Shown: piece by piece, positions 33,925-43,008 of the stretch
Layout of the letters: every line of letters starts with the position of its first letter
Position numbering within the stretch: position 1 is the stretch's first letter
Origin: Filimonas zeae
GTDB taxonomy: Bacteria > Bacteroidota > Bacteroidia > Chitinophagales > Chitinophagaceae
Direction: 5' to 3'
NCBI RefSeq assembly: GCF_014641615.1
Contig: NZ_BMIB01000003.1
Span: 1,240,001 to 1,304,000, forward strand
Length of the DNA: 64,000 nt
The notes under the pieces: generated by a model
The model's database searches: none
Seen by the model: the letters and a program-made list of their open reading frames with translations, nothing else
What the model was told of the DNA's origin: nothing
Made by a program: the position numbers and the translations under genes

Positions 33925-34674
33925 TTAACCAGCTATCGTCTTAGCCGTTTGCCGGAAAGCTATTTTACCCAGATGTGCCTGCCCCAATGGTACCAGTGCT
34001 GATTGCGGTACTACCGTACCCATATAAGCAGATTGATTATTGGTTACCACCTTAGCAGCAGAAGCGGTTAAAGCAAGATACTCCTGCACAAAAGCATCGA
34101 TGGTTTTACGCTCGGGGCCTGCAATTTCGGTAATTCCGTTGGCAGGTACTTCAGTAGCAAAGGCAGCCACAAAAGAAGCCACTTCTTCCGTAGCTATCGG
34201 CTGAAAATCCAGCGTGGAAATATGTACTTCACTGCCAGCCGTTGCTGCCTGTACAATAAAAGGCACAAACTCCTGAAACTGTGTACTGCGGATGATGGTG
34301 TAAGGCAAACCAGATTCTTTAATTAGCTGTTCCTGTAAAAGCTTGGCCCTCATATATCCCATTGCGCCCATTCTGTCTGCCCCTACAATAGACAAACACA
34401 GATAATGCTTTACCCCGGCAGCCACAGCCGCAGGCAACAGATGGCCGCCTGCGGCACGAAAAAAGCCCAGGGCAGTTTCATCGTCAAATGCTCTGGAATT
34501 AGAAAGGTCTATTACCACTTCTACCCCCTTCATAGCTTCCGCCACTCCTGCCCCGCTTGACGCATCTACCCCCGTTGCGGGCGCACCCACCACCACCTCA
34601 TGACCTGCCGCCTTTAGTTTGTTTGTTACATTAGAACCAATCAGGCCTGTTCCACCGATAATTAAAAACTTCAT
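33925..34674 (-). CDS. NmrA-like NAD(P)H-binding protein
   Basis: 249 aa from the ATG at 34674, at which the Rossmann start MKFLIIGGTGLIGSNV begins; the 30 upstream codons are unlike the family. The GGTGLIGS dinucleotide loop, DLSNSRAFDD and PYTIIRSTQFQEF near residue 135 are typical of NmrA/SDR a-type atypical reductases that act as NAD(P)H sensors or quinone reductases. The gene is 167 bp downstream of an AraC-family regulator gene on the same strand. Substrate unknown. Confidence 0.9.
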   Translation of the reverse strand: MKFLIIGGTGLIGSNVTNKLKAAGHEVVVGAPATGVDASSGAGVAEAMKGVEVVIDLSNSRAFDDETALGFFRAAGGHLLPAAVAAGVKHYLCLSIVGADRMGAMGYMRAKLLQEQLIKESGLPYTIIRSTQFQEFVPFIVQAATAGSEVHISTLDFQPIATEEVASFVAAFATEVPANGITEIAGPERKTIDAFVQEYLALTASAAKVVTNNQSAYMGTVVPQSALVPLGQAHLGKIAFRQTAKTIAG

Positions 34675-34841
34675 GTTTTCTTTTTTACAAAAGTTGAAAG
34701 GATTTGATAACAGATCTGGTAAGCCATTAGAGTGCCCGATCTCTATCTGCCTGGTTTTCAGCACAACGCGGCGATGCCGCTATGCGGCACTCACGATATA
34801 TCAATACTGTTTACGTAAACCGGGCAAACGCAGGCAATGGT

Positions 34842-35651
34842 TTAACCAACTGCCTTTGCATAGACCTGTGTAGGTGTAACGCCAAACTGTTGTTTGAATA
34901 CATAGGAAAAGTGCGACAGATCTTCAAACCCCAGCTCCTGATACACATCACTGGCATGCAGATGGTTATTGTGAATTAAAAAATAAGCCTCGTTAAGCCG
35001 TTTGCGCTTAAGCCATATAGCAGGTTTTTCACCAAAGGTTTTCTGAAAATCTCTTCTGAAAGAAGACAGGCTGCGGCCGGTAAGAAATGCAAAGCGCTCC
35101 AGACTTACATTAAACCGGAAGTTTTTATTCATAAACTCACGCAGGTCTATTTTCTGGGGAATACCATAGTCGAATAATACCTGCGCCAGCGATGCATCTG
35201 TTTTTAACAGTATCAGCAGTAACTCCTCCCTTTTAACATCCGCAAAAGCTTCCTCCAGCTGCTCACTGCTACCCAGGTAGGGTTCCAGTGAAGTAATAAA
35301 GCTTTCCAGCCATTTGTTTTTCTGCACAAACAGAAAAGCCGCATCGTTACCGGCAGCAGCCTCTTGTTCTTTATTCCATTCAGGGTGGCGTTTCTGAAAT
35401 TGTTTCAGAAACGCCTCGTCTAAAGCAATTACCACTTTTTCAAATGCATCATCTTCTCTGTACTTGATATACCTTACCAGCTGGTGTTTACGGGCAATTA
35501 CAAAGTTACCGGGCTGCACGGTATGCTTTCCTCCCCCATCATACACCGCCATAGCACCGCGATGGATGTACAGGAAGAAGTGTTCTTTTATCACATGCTC
35601 CGCCGATATCTCCGGGCCTAAATGACACGACCCCAGTTTTCCAGACTCCAA
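34842..35651 (-). CDS. AraC-family transcriptional regulator
   Basis: 269 aa with an N-terminal cupin-like sensor (HFFLYIHRGAMAVYDGGGKHTVQPGNFVIARKHQ) and a C-terminal two-helix-turn-helix domain. The second HTH is VYQELGFEDLSHFSYVFKQQFGVTPTQV. It starts 30 bp after the stop of the epimerase-like gene on the same strand, and the NmrA-like gene follows. It may regulate one or both reductases (inference). Confidence 0.93.
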   Translation of the reverse strand: MESGKLGSCHLGPEISAEHVIKEHFFLYIHRGAMAVYDGGGKHTVQPGNFVIARKHQLVRYIKYREDDAFEKVVIALDEAFLKQFQKRHPEWNKEQEAAAGNDAAFLFVQKNKWLESFITSLEPYLGSSEQLEEAFADVKREELLLILLKTDASLAQVLFDYGIPQKIDLREFMNKNFRFNVSLERFAFLTGRSLSSFRRDFQKTFGEKPAIWLKRKRLNEAYFLIHNNHLHASDVYQELGFEDLSHFSYVFKQQFGVTPTQVYAKAVG

Positions 35652-35681
35652 ATGATTTGATTAATGGTTTGAGTATGCAAT

Positions 35682-36644
35682 TTACGGCTTGTAAAAGCTA
35701 TCTGCACCCGCCAGAATGGCCTCTTCTTTCGGGCGGGCGTGCCAGTTCAGCATCTTAGCCGCTTTTGCGGCAGAAATGTGTACGTAAAGGCTGTTATCTA
35801 CTGGTTGCAGATCGGCCATACGGCCAGCCAGCTGCGGACGTTCTTTTTTAATAAGTGCTGCTACGTCTGCAAAACTCATAGCACCTTCTGAGGTGGCAAG
35901 AAAACGTTCACCCGCAGCGGCAGGGTGCAACATAGCTTTGATATGAATATCTGCCACATCTCTTACATCCACTACGCCCATGGTAAACGGAGGCGTTTCT
36001 GTAATCTGCCCTTCCACTATACCCGTTATTACCGTATCTAATGAAGCGGAAGATATGCCACCCAGTGCCGGCCCGAAAATACCAACGGGGTTAATTACGG
36101 ATAGTTCCATATCACCCCCCTCTTTTTCCATGAAATCCCAGGCCGCTTTCTCCGCAATAGCTTTAGATCGGATATAGGCTCTGTTGGGCGTTTCCGGCTG
36201 TGTCCAGTCGCTCTCTGTAAACACATATCCCGGTGTGTTATTGCTGTACCCTACTGCGGCAAACGAAGAGGTAAGTACCGTACGCTGTACGCCTGCCGCA
36301 ACAGCTGCTTTTAACACCCGCAAGGCGCCATCTCTGGCAGGTATAATCAGTTCATCCGGATTTTCGGGTTCTGCGGCAGGAAAGGGAGATGCCACATGCA
36401 GTACATACCTGCAGCCAGCCACCGCTGCTGCCCAGCCTGCGTTGCTGTTTAAATCTGCTTCAAAAAAATGAATCCTGCCGGTATGCGCTATTCCTGCCTC
36501 CTGCAATGCTTTTACCACGACGTCTTTTTTCTGCATTGTGCGTACAGTAGTGTTAACCGTATACCCCTGCTGTAAAAGCTGTTGAATGGTATGTATTGCC
36601 ACAAACCCGGTACCGCCGGTAACCAATACTTTTTCCTGTTTCAT
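35682..36644 (-). CDS. NAD-dependent epimerase/reductase (extended SDR, dihydroflavonol reductase-like)
   Basis: 320 aa with an N-terminal Rossmann motif (VLVTGGTGFVAIHTIQQLL, the loop being GGTGFVA), the strand-end TTVRTMQKKD that suits NADP, HVASPFP, TSSFAAVGY and an active-site-like Tyr/Lys in NRAYIRSKAIAEKAAW. This pattern is that of extended SDRs annotated as dihydroflavonol 4-reductase or aldehyde reductase in bacteria; the natural substrate is probably a small carbonyl compound. It is first in a run with the AraC gene 30 bp downstream. Confidence 0.92.
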   Translation of the reverse strand: MKQEKVLVTGGTGFVAIHTIQQLLQQGYTVNTTVRTMQKKDVVVKALQEAGIAHTGRIHFFEADLNSNAGWAAAVAGCRYVLHVASPFPAAEPENPDELIIPARDGALRVLKAAVAAGVQRTVLTSSFAAVGYSNNTPGYVFTESDWTQPETPNRAYIRSKAIAEKAAWDFMEKEGGDMELSVINPVGIFGPALGGISSASLDTVITGIVEGQITETPPFTMGVVDVRDVADIHIKAMLHPAAAGERFLATSEGAMSFADVAALIKKERPQLAGRMADLQPVDNSLYVHISAAKAAKMLNWHARPKEEAILAGADSFYKP

Positions 36645-36741
36645 ATTCTGTTATTTACAGCATCAAAATTAGTTGCCTGACTGTGGAGCCACTTTGCTGT
36701 AAAAGTCAATTTTGCTTTGCCAAAAACGTCAGCAGGCACCG

Positions 36742-37638
36742 CTAATAATCCATCGTAATTACCGACTCCGCCACCATGGTCTGTTTGCGGAATACTGAAA
36801 AGTTAAGTCCGGCATTCTGTTTAAAGAATTTGCTGAAATGGGCCATATCGGTAAAACCGAGGTACCAGGCTATTTCTTTTGTACAAACATCCGTGTACTT
36901 CACCATTCTTTTTACTTCCAGAATAATGCATTGCCTGATATGATACCCGCAGCTGTAACCAGTATGCTTTTTTACAATGGAATTGAGGTAATTGGAAGTA
37001 ACCGCCAGCTGGCTGGCATAATCACACACCATCAGCTTTACATTTACTTCCTTTTTGAGCAGGCCCAAAAAACGTTCTACCAGTGCTATATCCCTCGACT
37101 TATACGTACAAACAAACTCCGCCTCAAAACGCCGCGATAACCCAATAAGAAAGGCGTTGAGATACATACGCAGCATCATATTCTTCAGGGGTAATTCATT
37201 ACTGTACTCTTCTGCTATTCTATCTGCCACTACCTGCAATTCAGCTGCCAGATCCTCAGCCACGTTTGCCCCCCGTATATACCTGAACATTCTGATAAGC
37301 GAGCTGGTAAACTCCGCCTCGTTACCCGGCGCTGTAATACCCAGAAATGCATCGTTAAAAGACAGGTAGTACCCCTGCAGGCCGGTAGTTGCCTGGCAAT
37401 GAAACGGACTACCTGGTCTGATGCAAAACACAGTCCCATCTGCTATAGGCCAGCTATTGATATTGATAGAAAATGTGCCGCTTCCATTAACAATCCATAT
37501 AATTTCATAATTATCCGATACGCTGTTAAGCCCTTCCATTACAGTATCCGGATGAAAACAATTCAACGACTTCAACTCAAACACAGGCTGACCGGAACAG
37601 GCGCCTGTATGAAAACGGGTTTTGGTTAGTGACTGCAT
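36742..37638 (-). CDS. AraC-family transcriptional regulator
   Basis: 298 aa from the ATG at 37638; 11 codons upstream to 37671 are possible but less likely. The N-terminal part looks like a cupin ligand domain (NYEIIWIVNGSGTFSININSWPIADGTVFCIRPG). The C-terminal HTH pair includes YASQLAVTSNYLNSIVKKHTGYSCGYHIRQCI and IAWYLGFTDMAHFSKFFKQNAGLNFSVFR. It is divergent from the gamma-glutamylcyclotransferase/MFS pair, and the intergenic region holds direct repeats 21 bp apart (37737-37766), a spacing suited to AraC-type binding. Confidence 0.92.
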   Translation of the reverse strand: MQSLTKTRFHTGACSGQPVFELKSLNCFHPDTVMEGLNSVSDNYEIIWIVNGSGTFSININSWPIADGTVFCIRPGSPFHCQATTGLQGYYLSFNDAFLGITAPGNEAEFTSSLIRMFRYIRGANVAEDLAAELQVVADRIAEEYSNELPLKNMMLRMYLNAFLIGLSRRFEAEFVCTYKSRDIALVERFLGLLKKEVNVKLMVCDYASQLAVTSNYLNSIVKKHTGYSCGYHIRQCIILEVKRMVKYTDVCTKEIAWYLGFTDMAHFSKFFKQNAGLNFSVFRKQTMVAESVITMDY

Positions 37639-37736
37639 AACGTTACGTATTTGGTTAGTAGTTTTTACCAATTACGTGCCTGCCTGAAAGCAGTATGAGT
37701 ATCAGCCATTTACCCGTTATAACATCCTGTATCCCA

Positions 37737-37766
37737 CGAAATATCAATAACCGGCTCCGAAATATC
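37737..37766. promoter_or_regulatory. Two CGAAATATC direct repeats, 21 bp apart, between AraC and GGCT/MFS genes
   Basis: CGAAATATC begins at 37737 and again at 37758. The repeats lie 90-119 bp before the plus-strand gene and 99 bp before the divergent AraC start. A related pair is found at 30124-30152. They are likely binding sites for the adjacent AraC regulator (inference). Confidence 0.5.
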
Positions 37767-37855
37767 GTATTACCCTAATTTCATTTCGTAAATGTGCAGA
37801 GATTACGGAATTTTGCGGCGGACACGAGATTGTGAACAGTAAGGGTCTTGTGCAA

Positions 37856-38323
37856 ATGATTATGGAACAGGTTATCCACTCGCTGAACAACAAAAAGAAC
37901 ATTTTTACAGATCGTTTCGGGCATTTGAGTTATCCGGATGTATCTGCTACAGAAGCTTCGTTATTACAAAAGCAGCATCCGGGGCATGCGTTTATTGTTT
38001 ACGGCGGCTTAGCGCCTGGCGGTATGCATTACAACTTTATCAAAAACATCAGGGGCCAATGGCAACAATGCACTATACAGGGCAGGCTTGAAAACAAGGG
38101 CTGGGGTGCCGACCTGGGTTATGCGGGCTACCGCACAGCCGGTGAAGAAGAAGCACAGGCCATAACCGCACACATTCTGTTTTCAGAAGATATGGGTCAC
38201 CACTGGCAGCGGCTGGATGAATTTGTAGGAGAAGGTTATATAAGACAGCTTACACGCTATACCCTGGAAGACGGTACAGAAGGCGTTGGCTATGTGTATG
38301 TGGTAAGAACAGACATTTACTAA
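37856..38323 (+). CDS. Gamma-glutamylcyclotransferase-like (AIG2/GGCT) family protein
   Basis: 155 aa from the ATG at 37856; another ATG lies 6 bp on, and a GTG at 37832 is less likely. The family pattern is visible: FIVYGGLAPGGMHYNFI (the YGxLxxG substrate loop), a middle strand QCTIQGRLENKGWGADLGYAGY, and the LDEFVGEGYIRQL motif. GGCT enzymes release 5-oxoproline from gamma-glutamyl amines or peptides; substrates of the bacterial members are mostly unknown. The stop is 5 bp before the MFS start, so the two form an operon. Confidence 0.85.
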   Translation: MIMEQVIHSLNNKKNIFTDRFGHLSYPDVSATEASLLQKQHPGHAFIVYGGLAPGGMHYNFIKNIRGQWQQCTIQGRLENKGWGADLGYAGYRTAGEEEAQAITAHILFSEDMGHHWQRLDEFVGEGYIRQLTRYTLEDGTEGVGYVYVVRTDIY

Positions 38324-38328
38324 CCTGG

Positions 38329-39690
38329 ATGAAGCCACACAAACAGGAAGGGTTTATACGCTTTATGGTTCCGCTGGTGCTGGGCAATATGCTTAACCCG
38401 CTTAACTCTACCATGCTGGCAACCGCCCTTGTTACTATTTGCCAGGCTTTTGGTAAAGAGATCTCTGCCGGTGCCCTGCTTATTATTCCCCTGTATTTTA
38501 CTTCCGCTATCGGGCAGCCATTAATGGGCAGGCTGGCAGATATATACAGTGCCCGGCGGGTAAGCTCCGCGGGCTATGCACTGGTATTGATTTCTGCAGG
38601 CATTGGCATTACCGCCACGCATTTCAACTGGCTTATTGTATCCCGCGTTCTGCTGGGGTTGGGAACTTCCGCCGCCTATCCCTCCTCGCTAAAACTGATA
38701 CGTGAACGGTTTGAGGCCCAACAACAGGACACACCAGGCATAGCGCTGGGTATTGTAGCCGTAGCGGGGCAGGTGTCTATGGTAATGGGCCCGTTTATTG
38801 GCGGCATGCTTACCCAGTACTTTAGCTGGCAGGGTATATTTTATGTAAACATTCCGCTGGCAGGCGGGGCTTTGCTGCTATCTGCATGGCAGGGCAAAAA
38901 CAAAACCGCTACGTCAACACACCAAAGCACTTCTATAGCAGCAGCCGATTTTGTAGGCATTGCCCTGTTTAGCGGTGCGCTGGCAGCACTATTATCGCTA
39001 CTGCTGAGCACCCATTACTGGTGGCTGAAAAGCATAGCTCTGCTGGTATTAAGTATAGCATTTATACGGCGGGAATTGCAACACCCCACTCCTTTTATTG
39101 ATATACGCCTGTTTGGCAGCAACCTGCCCATGAGCATTACCTTTATACGGCAAACCGGCATTACGTTCGTGATGTATATTGTACTGTATGCCATGCCGCA
39201 GTGGGTAGAACAAACGCGGCATATAACACCTGCCCGGCTGGGGTTACTGATGCTGCCGCAGTCTGCTGCAGCTATTTGCATGAGTTTGCTGTTTGCCCGT
39301 TCTAAAAAGGTGTATAAGTTACTGGCTATTGGCAGTGGCATGCTGGCGCTGAGTACGGCCGGTTTGTTGCTGCTGCAAGCACAGAGTACGCTTACCGCTG
39401 TTGTGGTGGTCTCCACTATTACAGGTTTAACACTGGGGCTGCTGGCTATTGCCAACCAGGGTGCTTTGTACCAGGAAACACCGGCGGGTAAAACGGGAAT
39501 TTCATTTGGATTATACCGTACGGTGGGTTACCTGGGTGCCATTTTATCCGGCGTGGCGCTGAAAGTGCAGTACAAGGGCGGCGCTACTGATACGGGGTTT
39601 CATCATCTGGCGGGGTATGCCCTCTTTTCGTGTGTGCTGGTATTACTGCTGCTGATTCCTTTATACCGCCGCCCGAAGCACGCCTTGTAA
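38329..39690 (+). CDS. MFS transporter, DHA2-like drug efflux type
   Basis: 453 aa and strongly hydrophobic, with roughly 12-14 membrane helices. The loop 2-3 motif GQPLMGRLADIYSARRV corresponds to MFS motif A, and helix 5 shows VAGQVSMVMGPFIGGMLTQYFSWQGIFYVNIPLAGGAL, the antiporter motif C region typical of DHA1/DHA2 exporters. It probably exports drugs or a metabolite by proton antiport in the inner membrane. It is translated directly after the GGCT-like gene and probably controlled by the divergent AraC gene. Confidence 0.93.
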   Translation: MKPHKQEGFIRFMVPLVLGNMLNPLNSTMLATALVTICQAFGKEISAGALLIIPLYFTSAIGQPLMGRLADIYSARRVSSAGYALVLISAGIGITATHFNWLIVSRVLLGLGTSAAYPSSLKLIRERFEAQQQDTPGIALGIVAVAGQVSMVMGPFIGGMLTQYFSWQGIFYVNIPLAGGALLLSAWQGKNKTATSTHQSTSIAAADFVGIALFSGALAALLSLLLSTHYWWLKSIALLVLSIAFIRRELQHPTPFIDIRLFGSNLPMSITFIRQTGITFVMYIVLYAMPQWVEQTRHITPARLGLLMLPQSAAAICMSLLFARSKKVYKLLAIGSGMLALSTAGLLLLQAQSTLTAVVVVSTITGLTLGLLAIANQGALYQETPAGKTGISFGLYRTVGYLGAILSGVALKVQYKGGATDTGFHHLAGYALFSCVLVLLLLIPLYRRPKHAL

Positions 39691-39692
39691 AA

Positions 39693-39730
39693 TATGTTAA
39701 TTACCAGCACTGAAGCTGATAATTAACATA
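39693..39730. terminator. Hairpin between convergent MFS and DUF4870 genes
   Basis: TATGTTAATTA (39693-39703) pairs exactly with TAATTAACATA (39720-39730). An inner CAGC/GCTG pair extends the stem with a 6-nt loop. It lies directly after the MFS stop and 6 bp before the DUF4870 stop on the other strand. Confidence 0.65.
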
Positions 39731-39736
39731 GCATGA

Positions 39737-40138
39737 TTATTTAATAAATCTTATACATAAAGGATACCTGTAAAAGCCACCGTTATTGGCCTGTATGCCT
39801 GCTACCACCGCCAGTATCCAGCCCAGCAGGTTTACCAGCAGGTAAACAGAGCCGATGCCCAAACCATTACCGATAGCAGAAAAGGGGCCGCCAAATAAAA
39901 GGCCTGCACCTATAACAGGTACAAAAATGAATTTCAATATCCACGATACCAGAATTACGGTTATCTGAAAATTGAGCGATTCTTTGCCATGTTCTTCAAT
40001 CTCGGGCAATTCATTCTTTTTCAGTTGCCAGGCCAGTAAAGGGCCAAGCAGACTGCCCAGTGAAAACAGTAACCCGGCCAATGCGCTGATATGGCATAAC
40101 ATTGACCAGGTACGTACATCTTGTTCGCGTGTTGTCAT
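39737..40138 (-). CDS. DUF4870 small membrane protein
   Basis: 133 aa with three or four hydrophobic segments (about 13-33, 55-80, 85-115). The family pattern starts TWSMLCHISALAGLLFSLGSLLGPLLAWQLKK and continues EHGKESLNFQITVILVSW. The function is unknown; TIM/Tic20-like folds have been suggested. It follows the TonB-receptor gene but a hairpin at 40160-40192 separates them. Confidence 0.9.
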   Translation of the reverse strand: MTTREQDVRTWSMLCHISALAGLLFSLGSLLGPLLAWQLKKNELPEIEEHGKESLNFQITVILVSWILKFIFVPVIGAGLLFGGPFSAIGNGLGIGSVYLLVNLLGWILAVVAGIQANNGGFYRYPLCIRFIK

Positions 40139-40159
40139 AATACAAACAGTAGCTTTAGG

Positions 40160-40192
40160 TTTAGAATACCTTAAAATAAGGAAAATTCTAAA
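40160..40192 (-). terminator. AT-rich two-part hairpin at the end of the TonB receptor gene
   Basis: TTTAGAAT (40160-40167) pairs with ATTCTAAA (40185-40192) and CCTTA with TAAGG inside it, with a 3-nt loop. The receptor stop codon lies in the outer arm. There is no strong T-run, so terminator function is moderate. Confidence 0.5.
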
Positions 40193-42887
40193 ACTTCACT
40201 GTAAGATTTGCGGAGAAGCTACGTGGCTGCTGCGCTGTTAACACCCCCTGACCTGCAAAATACAGGCGATTGGAAATGTTATCCAGCTTTACCGCCAGGC
40301 GATACCATCTTGCATCGTAATACACCGTAGCGTTCATAAGTGTATACGCAGGCAGGGTAAATACGCCCGTTACTGCGCTGTTGGCGGTAAGGTGTTCGCT
40401 GATGTAGTTACCACCCAAACCAGCACCCCAACCTTTGCATTTACCATTTTGCAGGCTATAGCTTACCCAGGCATTTACCAGATCGGCAGGACCGGCAGAT
40501 ACCGGCCTGCGGCCTTCCAGCGCTGCAATAGCTTTGGTAAGCTTGCTGTAGTTATGGCCATAACCGGCAATAATATTAAGTCCGTTAGCGGGGTTGGCAA
40601 TTACTTCCACCTCATACCCACGGCTTTTCTGGGTACCATCCTGTATGGTAACATTGTAGTTTTTGTTATCGCGCACCACCACTTCTGTACGGGTAGCTTT
40701 ATCCAGTTCAATGTTATAATAGCTGGCGGTTACACTCAGGCGGTTCTTCAGTACATCCAGCTTAACACCACCTTCCCACTGGTTGGCCTGTTGCGGTTTC
40801 AGCACCCCGGAAATATCGGGCAGTGGCTGTACAACAGGTGCCAGATATAAAAAGCCATTCATATAGTTACCAAATACAGACACCTTATCTTTTACCACCT
40901 GGTATACTACACCCAATCTGGTACTTACCGAAGTCTGATCAAATTTAGAATCGCGCACCATAGCACCTGCCACACGGTCAAAGGTTCCTTCGCTGTTGTA
41001 ACGGTCTGCCCGCACACTGGCCATAGCATTCAAACGATCGGTAACATTAAACACATCCGATACATAGGCGCTGTAAATATTCACTGCACTGTTGTTACGG
41101 GTTAACCCGCTGGTAACTGCTGCAATACGTGCTTCTACCGCCCCGCGCGAAATATTACCATAACGGGGATCGGCCGCTACCGCACTGATGGTATCAAATG
41201 CCACATAGGCCGAGATATTGTTATTGGCTTTCTGACGCACATAATCCAACCCCACCAGCAAACGGTTGCGGAAGCGGCCAATATGAAAATCGCCGGTAAA
41301 GTTCTGTTGCAGATCCAGTGTGGTGTTGGTGGTATTGTGCATGCTTACGTTGCGCTCAATTCTTTCATCGGTATTGGCCCGGATAAAATCGTACTGATAA
41401 ATACCTTCCGACTTACGGGTGTTGCTGGAGAAGTTGGTTTGCGAAGTCCACTGCTCGCTAAGCTTATAAGTAATTTTGGAGTATACGTTGGTGGTAGGCG
41501 TTTTCATAGTAATATCATTACCGGTATAACTGCGCTTCCAGTCAAAATTCAGTTCCTCCGGTGTGCGGGCAATAAACTGCCGGGTACGGTGCAGGAAAAT
41601 AGAAACGGGGCTGGTGCCTTCGCCATTATAAAACATAGCATTCAGCGAAATGGACAGTTTATCAGAAGCATGGTATTCCAGTGCAGGCGCCAGCAAGGTA
41701 GTGCGGCGGAAACCGGCATCCTGAAAACTACCCTGATACTGGTAGGCAGCGTTAACACGCGCCAGCAGGGTTTTGCTGCGGTTTACCGCACCATAAACAT
41801 CTGCGGTAATGCGGTTAAGATCGAAGCTACCGGTGGTATAACTGAATTCGCCCCCCAGTGTATCTACCGGTTTTTTGGTAATAATATTGATTAAGCCACC
41901 CAGGTTGGTAATAGCGCCACCATACAAGGTTCCGGAAGGGCCTTTCAGCACCTCTGCTCTTTCTACATAGGCAGGATCTATTTCGCCATTGGTTTGCATG
42001 GGCAGCCCATCTGTAAGCGCAGCTTCGGTACGAAAGCCGCGGATAGTATAAAATGATGCGCCATCGGAGTTGATGCCGCGGTTGCCCTGAATTTTATAAA
42101 CACCGGGGGTGTTTTTAAGCACATTGCCAAAATCGGTAATCACCTGCTCGGCAATCAGCTCTTTGGAAACAGAAGTATACACCTGCGCATTCTCCATATT
42201 CTTCAAAGGCATTTTTCCAGCCGTTTCGCTGCTGCGGCTGGCAAACTTGTTACGCTTACCGGTAGAAACTATAATACCTTCCAGCTGCTCACTACTTTCC
42301 GTAAGGGTAAAGTTTACTGCAACAGCATTGCCTGCCGTTATCTGCACCGCCTGTGTTTGCGTTTCCAACCCTACAAAAGAAGCAGCCAGCTGATACGGCC
42401 CTTCTTCCGCTTCCAGCTGAAAGCTGCCATCTGCATGTGTAGTAGTGGTATAATGGGTGCTTTGCAGCTGTAATATAACATCAGCCGCAGGGCGCCCATC
42501 GGCAGTAACTACCTTGCCCTTTACACTGCCTTTATCTGCGGCAGTTTGAATAAATATCTGGCTGCCACTTACGCGCAGGCGCTTTAAGCGGTTGCCCAGC
42601 AGTTGCTTCAGCGCTGTTTCCAGCGGCGTATCCTGAAAGGCGGCGTTTACTTTTTTCTGCGCATCCAGCTGGTTAGAACTGTAGGAAAATGTGCAGCCCG
42701 CCTTATCGCCAATGGCAGCCAGTGCATCTGCCAGCGGCACCTGTGTTAAACGAAGGGTAATTTTAGTTTGCAACAAGCCCGCACCCTGCTGCGCATGCAG
42801 GCTTTTAAAGGGCAACACTAACAAAAAGGCCATACAAAAGGCACACAGAAACTTAATACAGTTTTTAAGCTGTTCACTTATTTGCAT
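40188..42887 (-). CDS. TonB-dependent siderophore-type receptor with STN signalling domain
   Basis: 899 aa. Signal peptide (FLCAFCMAFLLVLPFKSLHA), STN domain (LRLTQVPLADALAAIGDKAGCTFSYSS..., about 40-120), carboxypeptidase-regulatory-like domain (KGKVVTADGRPAADVILQL, about 130-210), plug with FTIRGF-like SFYTIRGFRTEAALTDGLP and VERAEVLKGPSGTLYGG, then a barrel ending SFSANLTVKF. The plug style is that of FhuA/FecA siderophore receptors. The STN domain is known to contact a FecR protein, which together with the ECF sigma gene upstream gives substrate-induced expression. The extra CarboxypepD-like domain after the STN is frequent in Bacteroidota. It may import ferric siderophore or a similar chelate. 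Confidence 0.93.
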   Translation of the reverse strand: MQISEQLKNCIKFLCAFCMAFLLVLPFKSLHAQQGAGLLQTKITLRLTQVPLADALAAIGDKAGCTFSYSSNQLDAQKKVNAAFQDTPLETALKQLLGNRLKRLRVSGSQIFIQTAADKGSVKGKVVTADGRPAADVILQLQSTHYTTTTHADGSFQLEAEEGPYQLAASFVGLETQTQAVQITAGNAVAVNFTLTESSEQLEGIIVSTGKRNKFASRSSETAGKMPLKNMENAQVYTSVSKELIAEQVITDFGNVLKNTPGVYKIQGNRGINSDGASFYTIRGFRTEAALTDGLPMQTNGEIDPAYVERAEVLKGPSGTLYGGAITNLGGLINIITKKPVDTLGGEFSYTTGSFDLNRITADVYGAVNRSKTLLARVNAAYQYQGSFQDAGFRRTTLLAPALEYHASDKLSISLNAMFYNGEGTSPVSIFLHRTRQFIARTPEELNFDWKRSYTGNDITMKTPTTNVYSKITYKLSEQWTSQTNFSSNTRKSEGIYQYDFIRANTDERIERNVSMHNTTNTTLDLQQNFTGDFHIGRFRNRLLVGLDYVRQKANNNISAYVAFDTISAVAADPRYGNISRGAVEARIAAVTSGLTRNNSAVNIYSAYVSDVFNVTDRLNAMASVRADRYNSEGTFDRVAGAMVRDSKFDQTSVSTRLGVVYQVVKDKVSVFGNYMNGFLYLAPVVQPLPDISGVLKPQQANQWEGGVKLDVLKNRLSVTASYYNIELDKATRTEVVVRDNKNYNVTIQDGTQKSRGYEVEVIANPANGLNIIAGYGHNYSKLTKAIAALEGRRPVSAGPADLVNAWVSYSLQNGKCKGWGAGLGGNYISEHLTANSAVTGVFTLPAYTLMNATVYYDARWYRLAVKLDNISNRLYFAGQGVLTAQQPRSFSANLTVKF

Positions 42888-43008
42888 ATTTTTATCGGGT
42901 ATTTAGCTGACAGAAACCTGGTTAAATACAATCCCGGTGTAAGTTGTCCAGACGTAGCACCGGGTTTTTGTTTTATAACGGTTTAGGGTGTAACTGTTTT
43001 TATGTGAA

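Noticed and set aside
42933..42970. CCCGGTG...CACCGGG hairpin followed by T-run as a terminator
   Set aside because: The T-run follows on the plus strand where no gene ends; it lies between FecR and the receptor gene, so its role is unclear.
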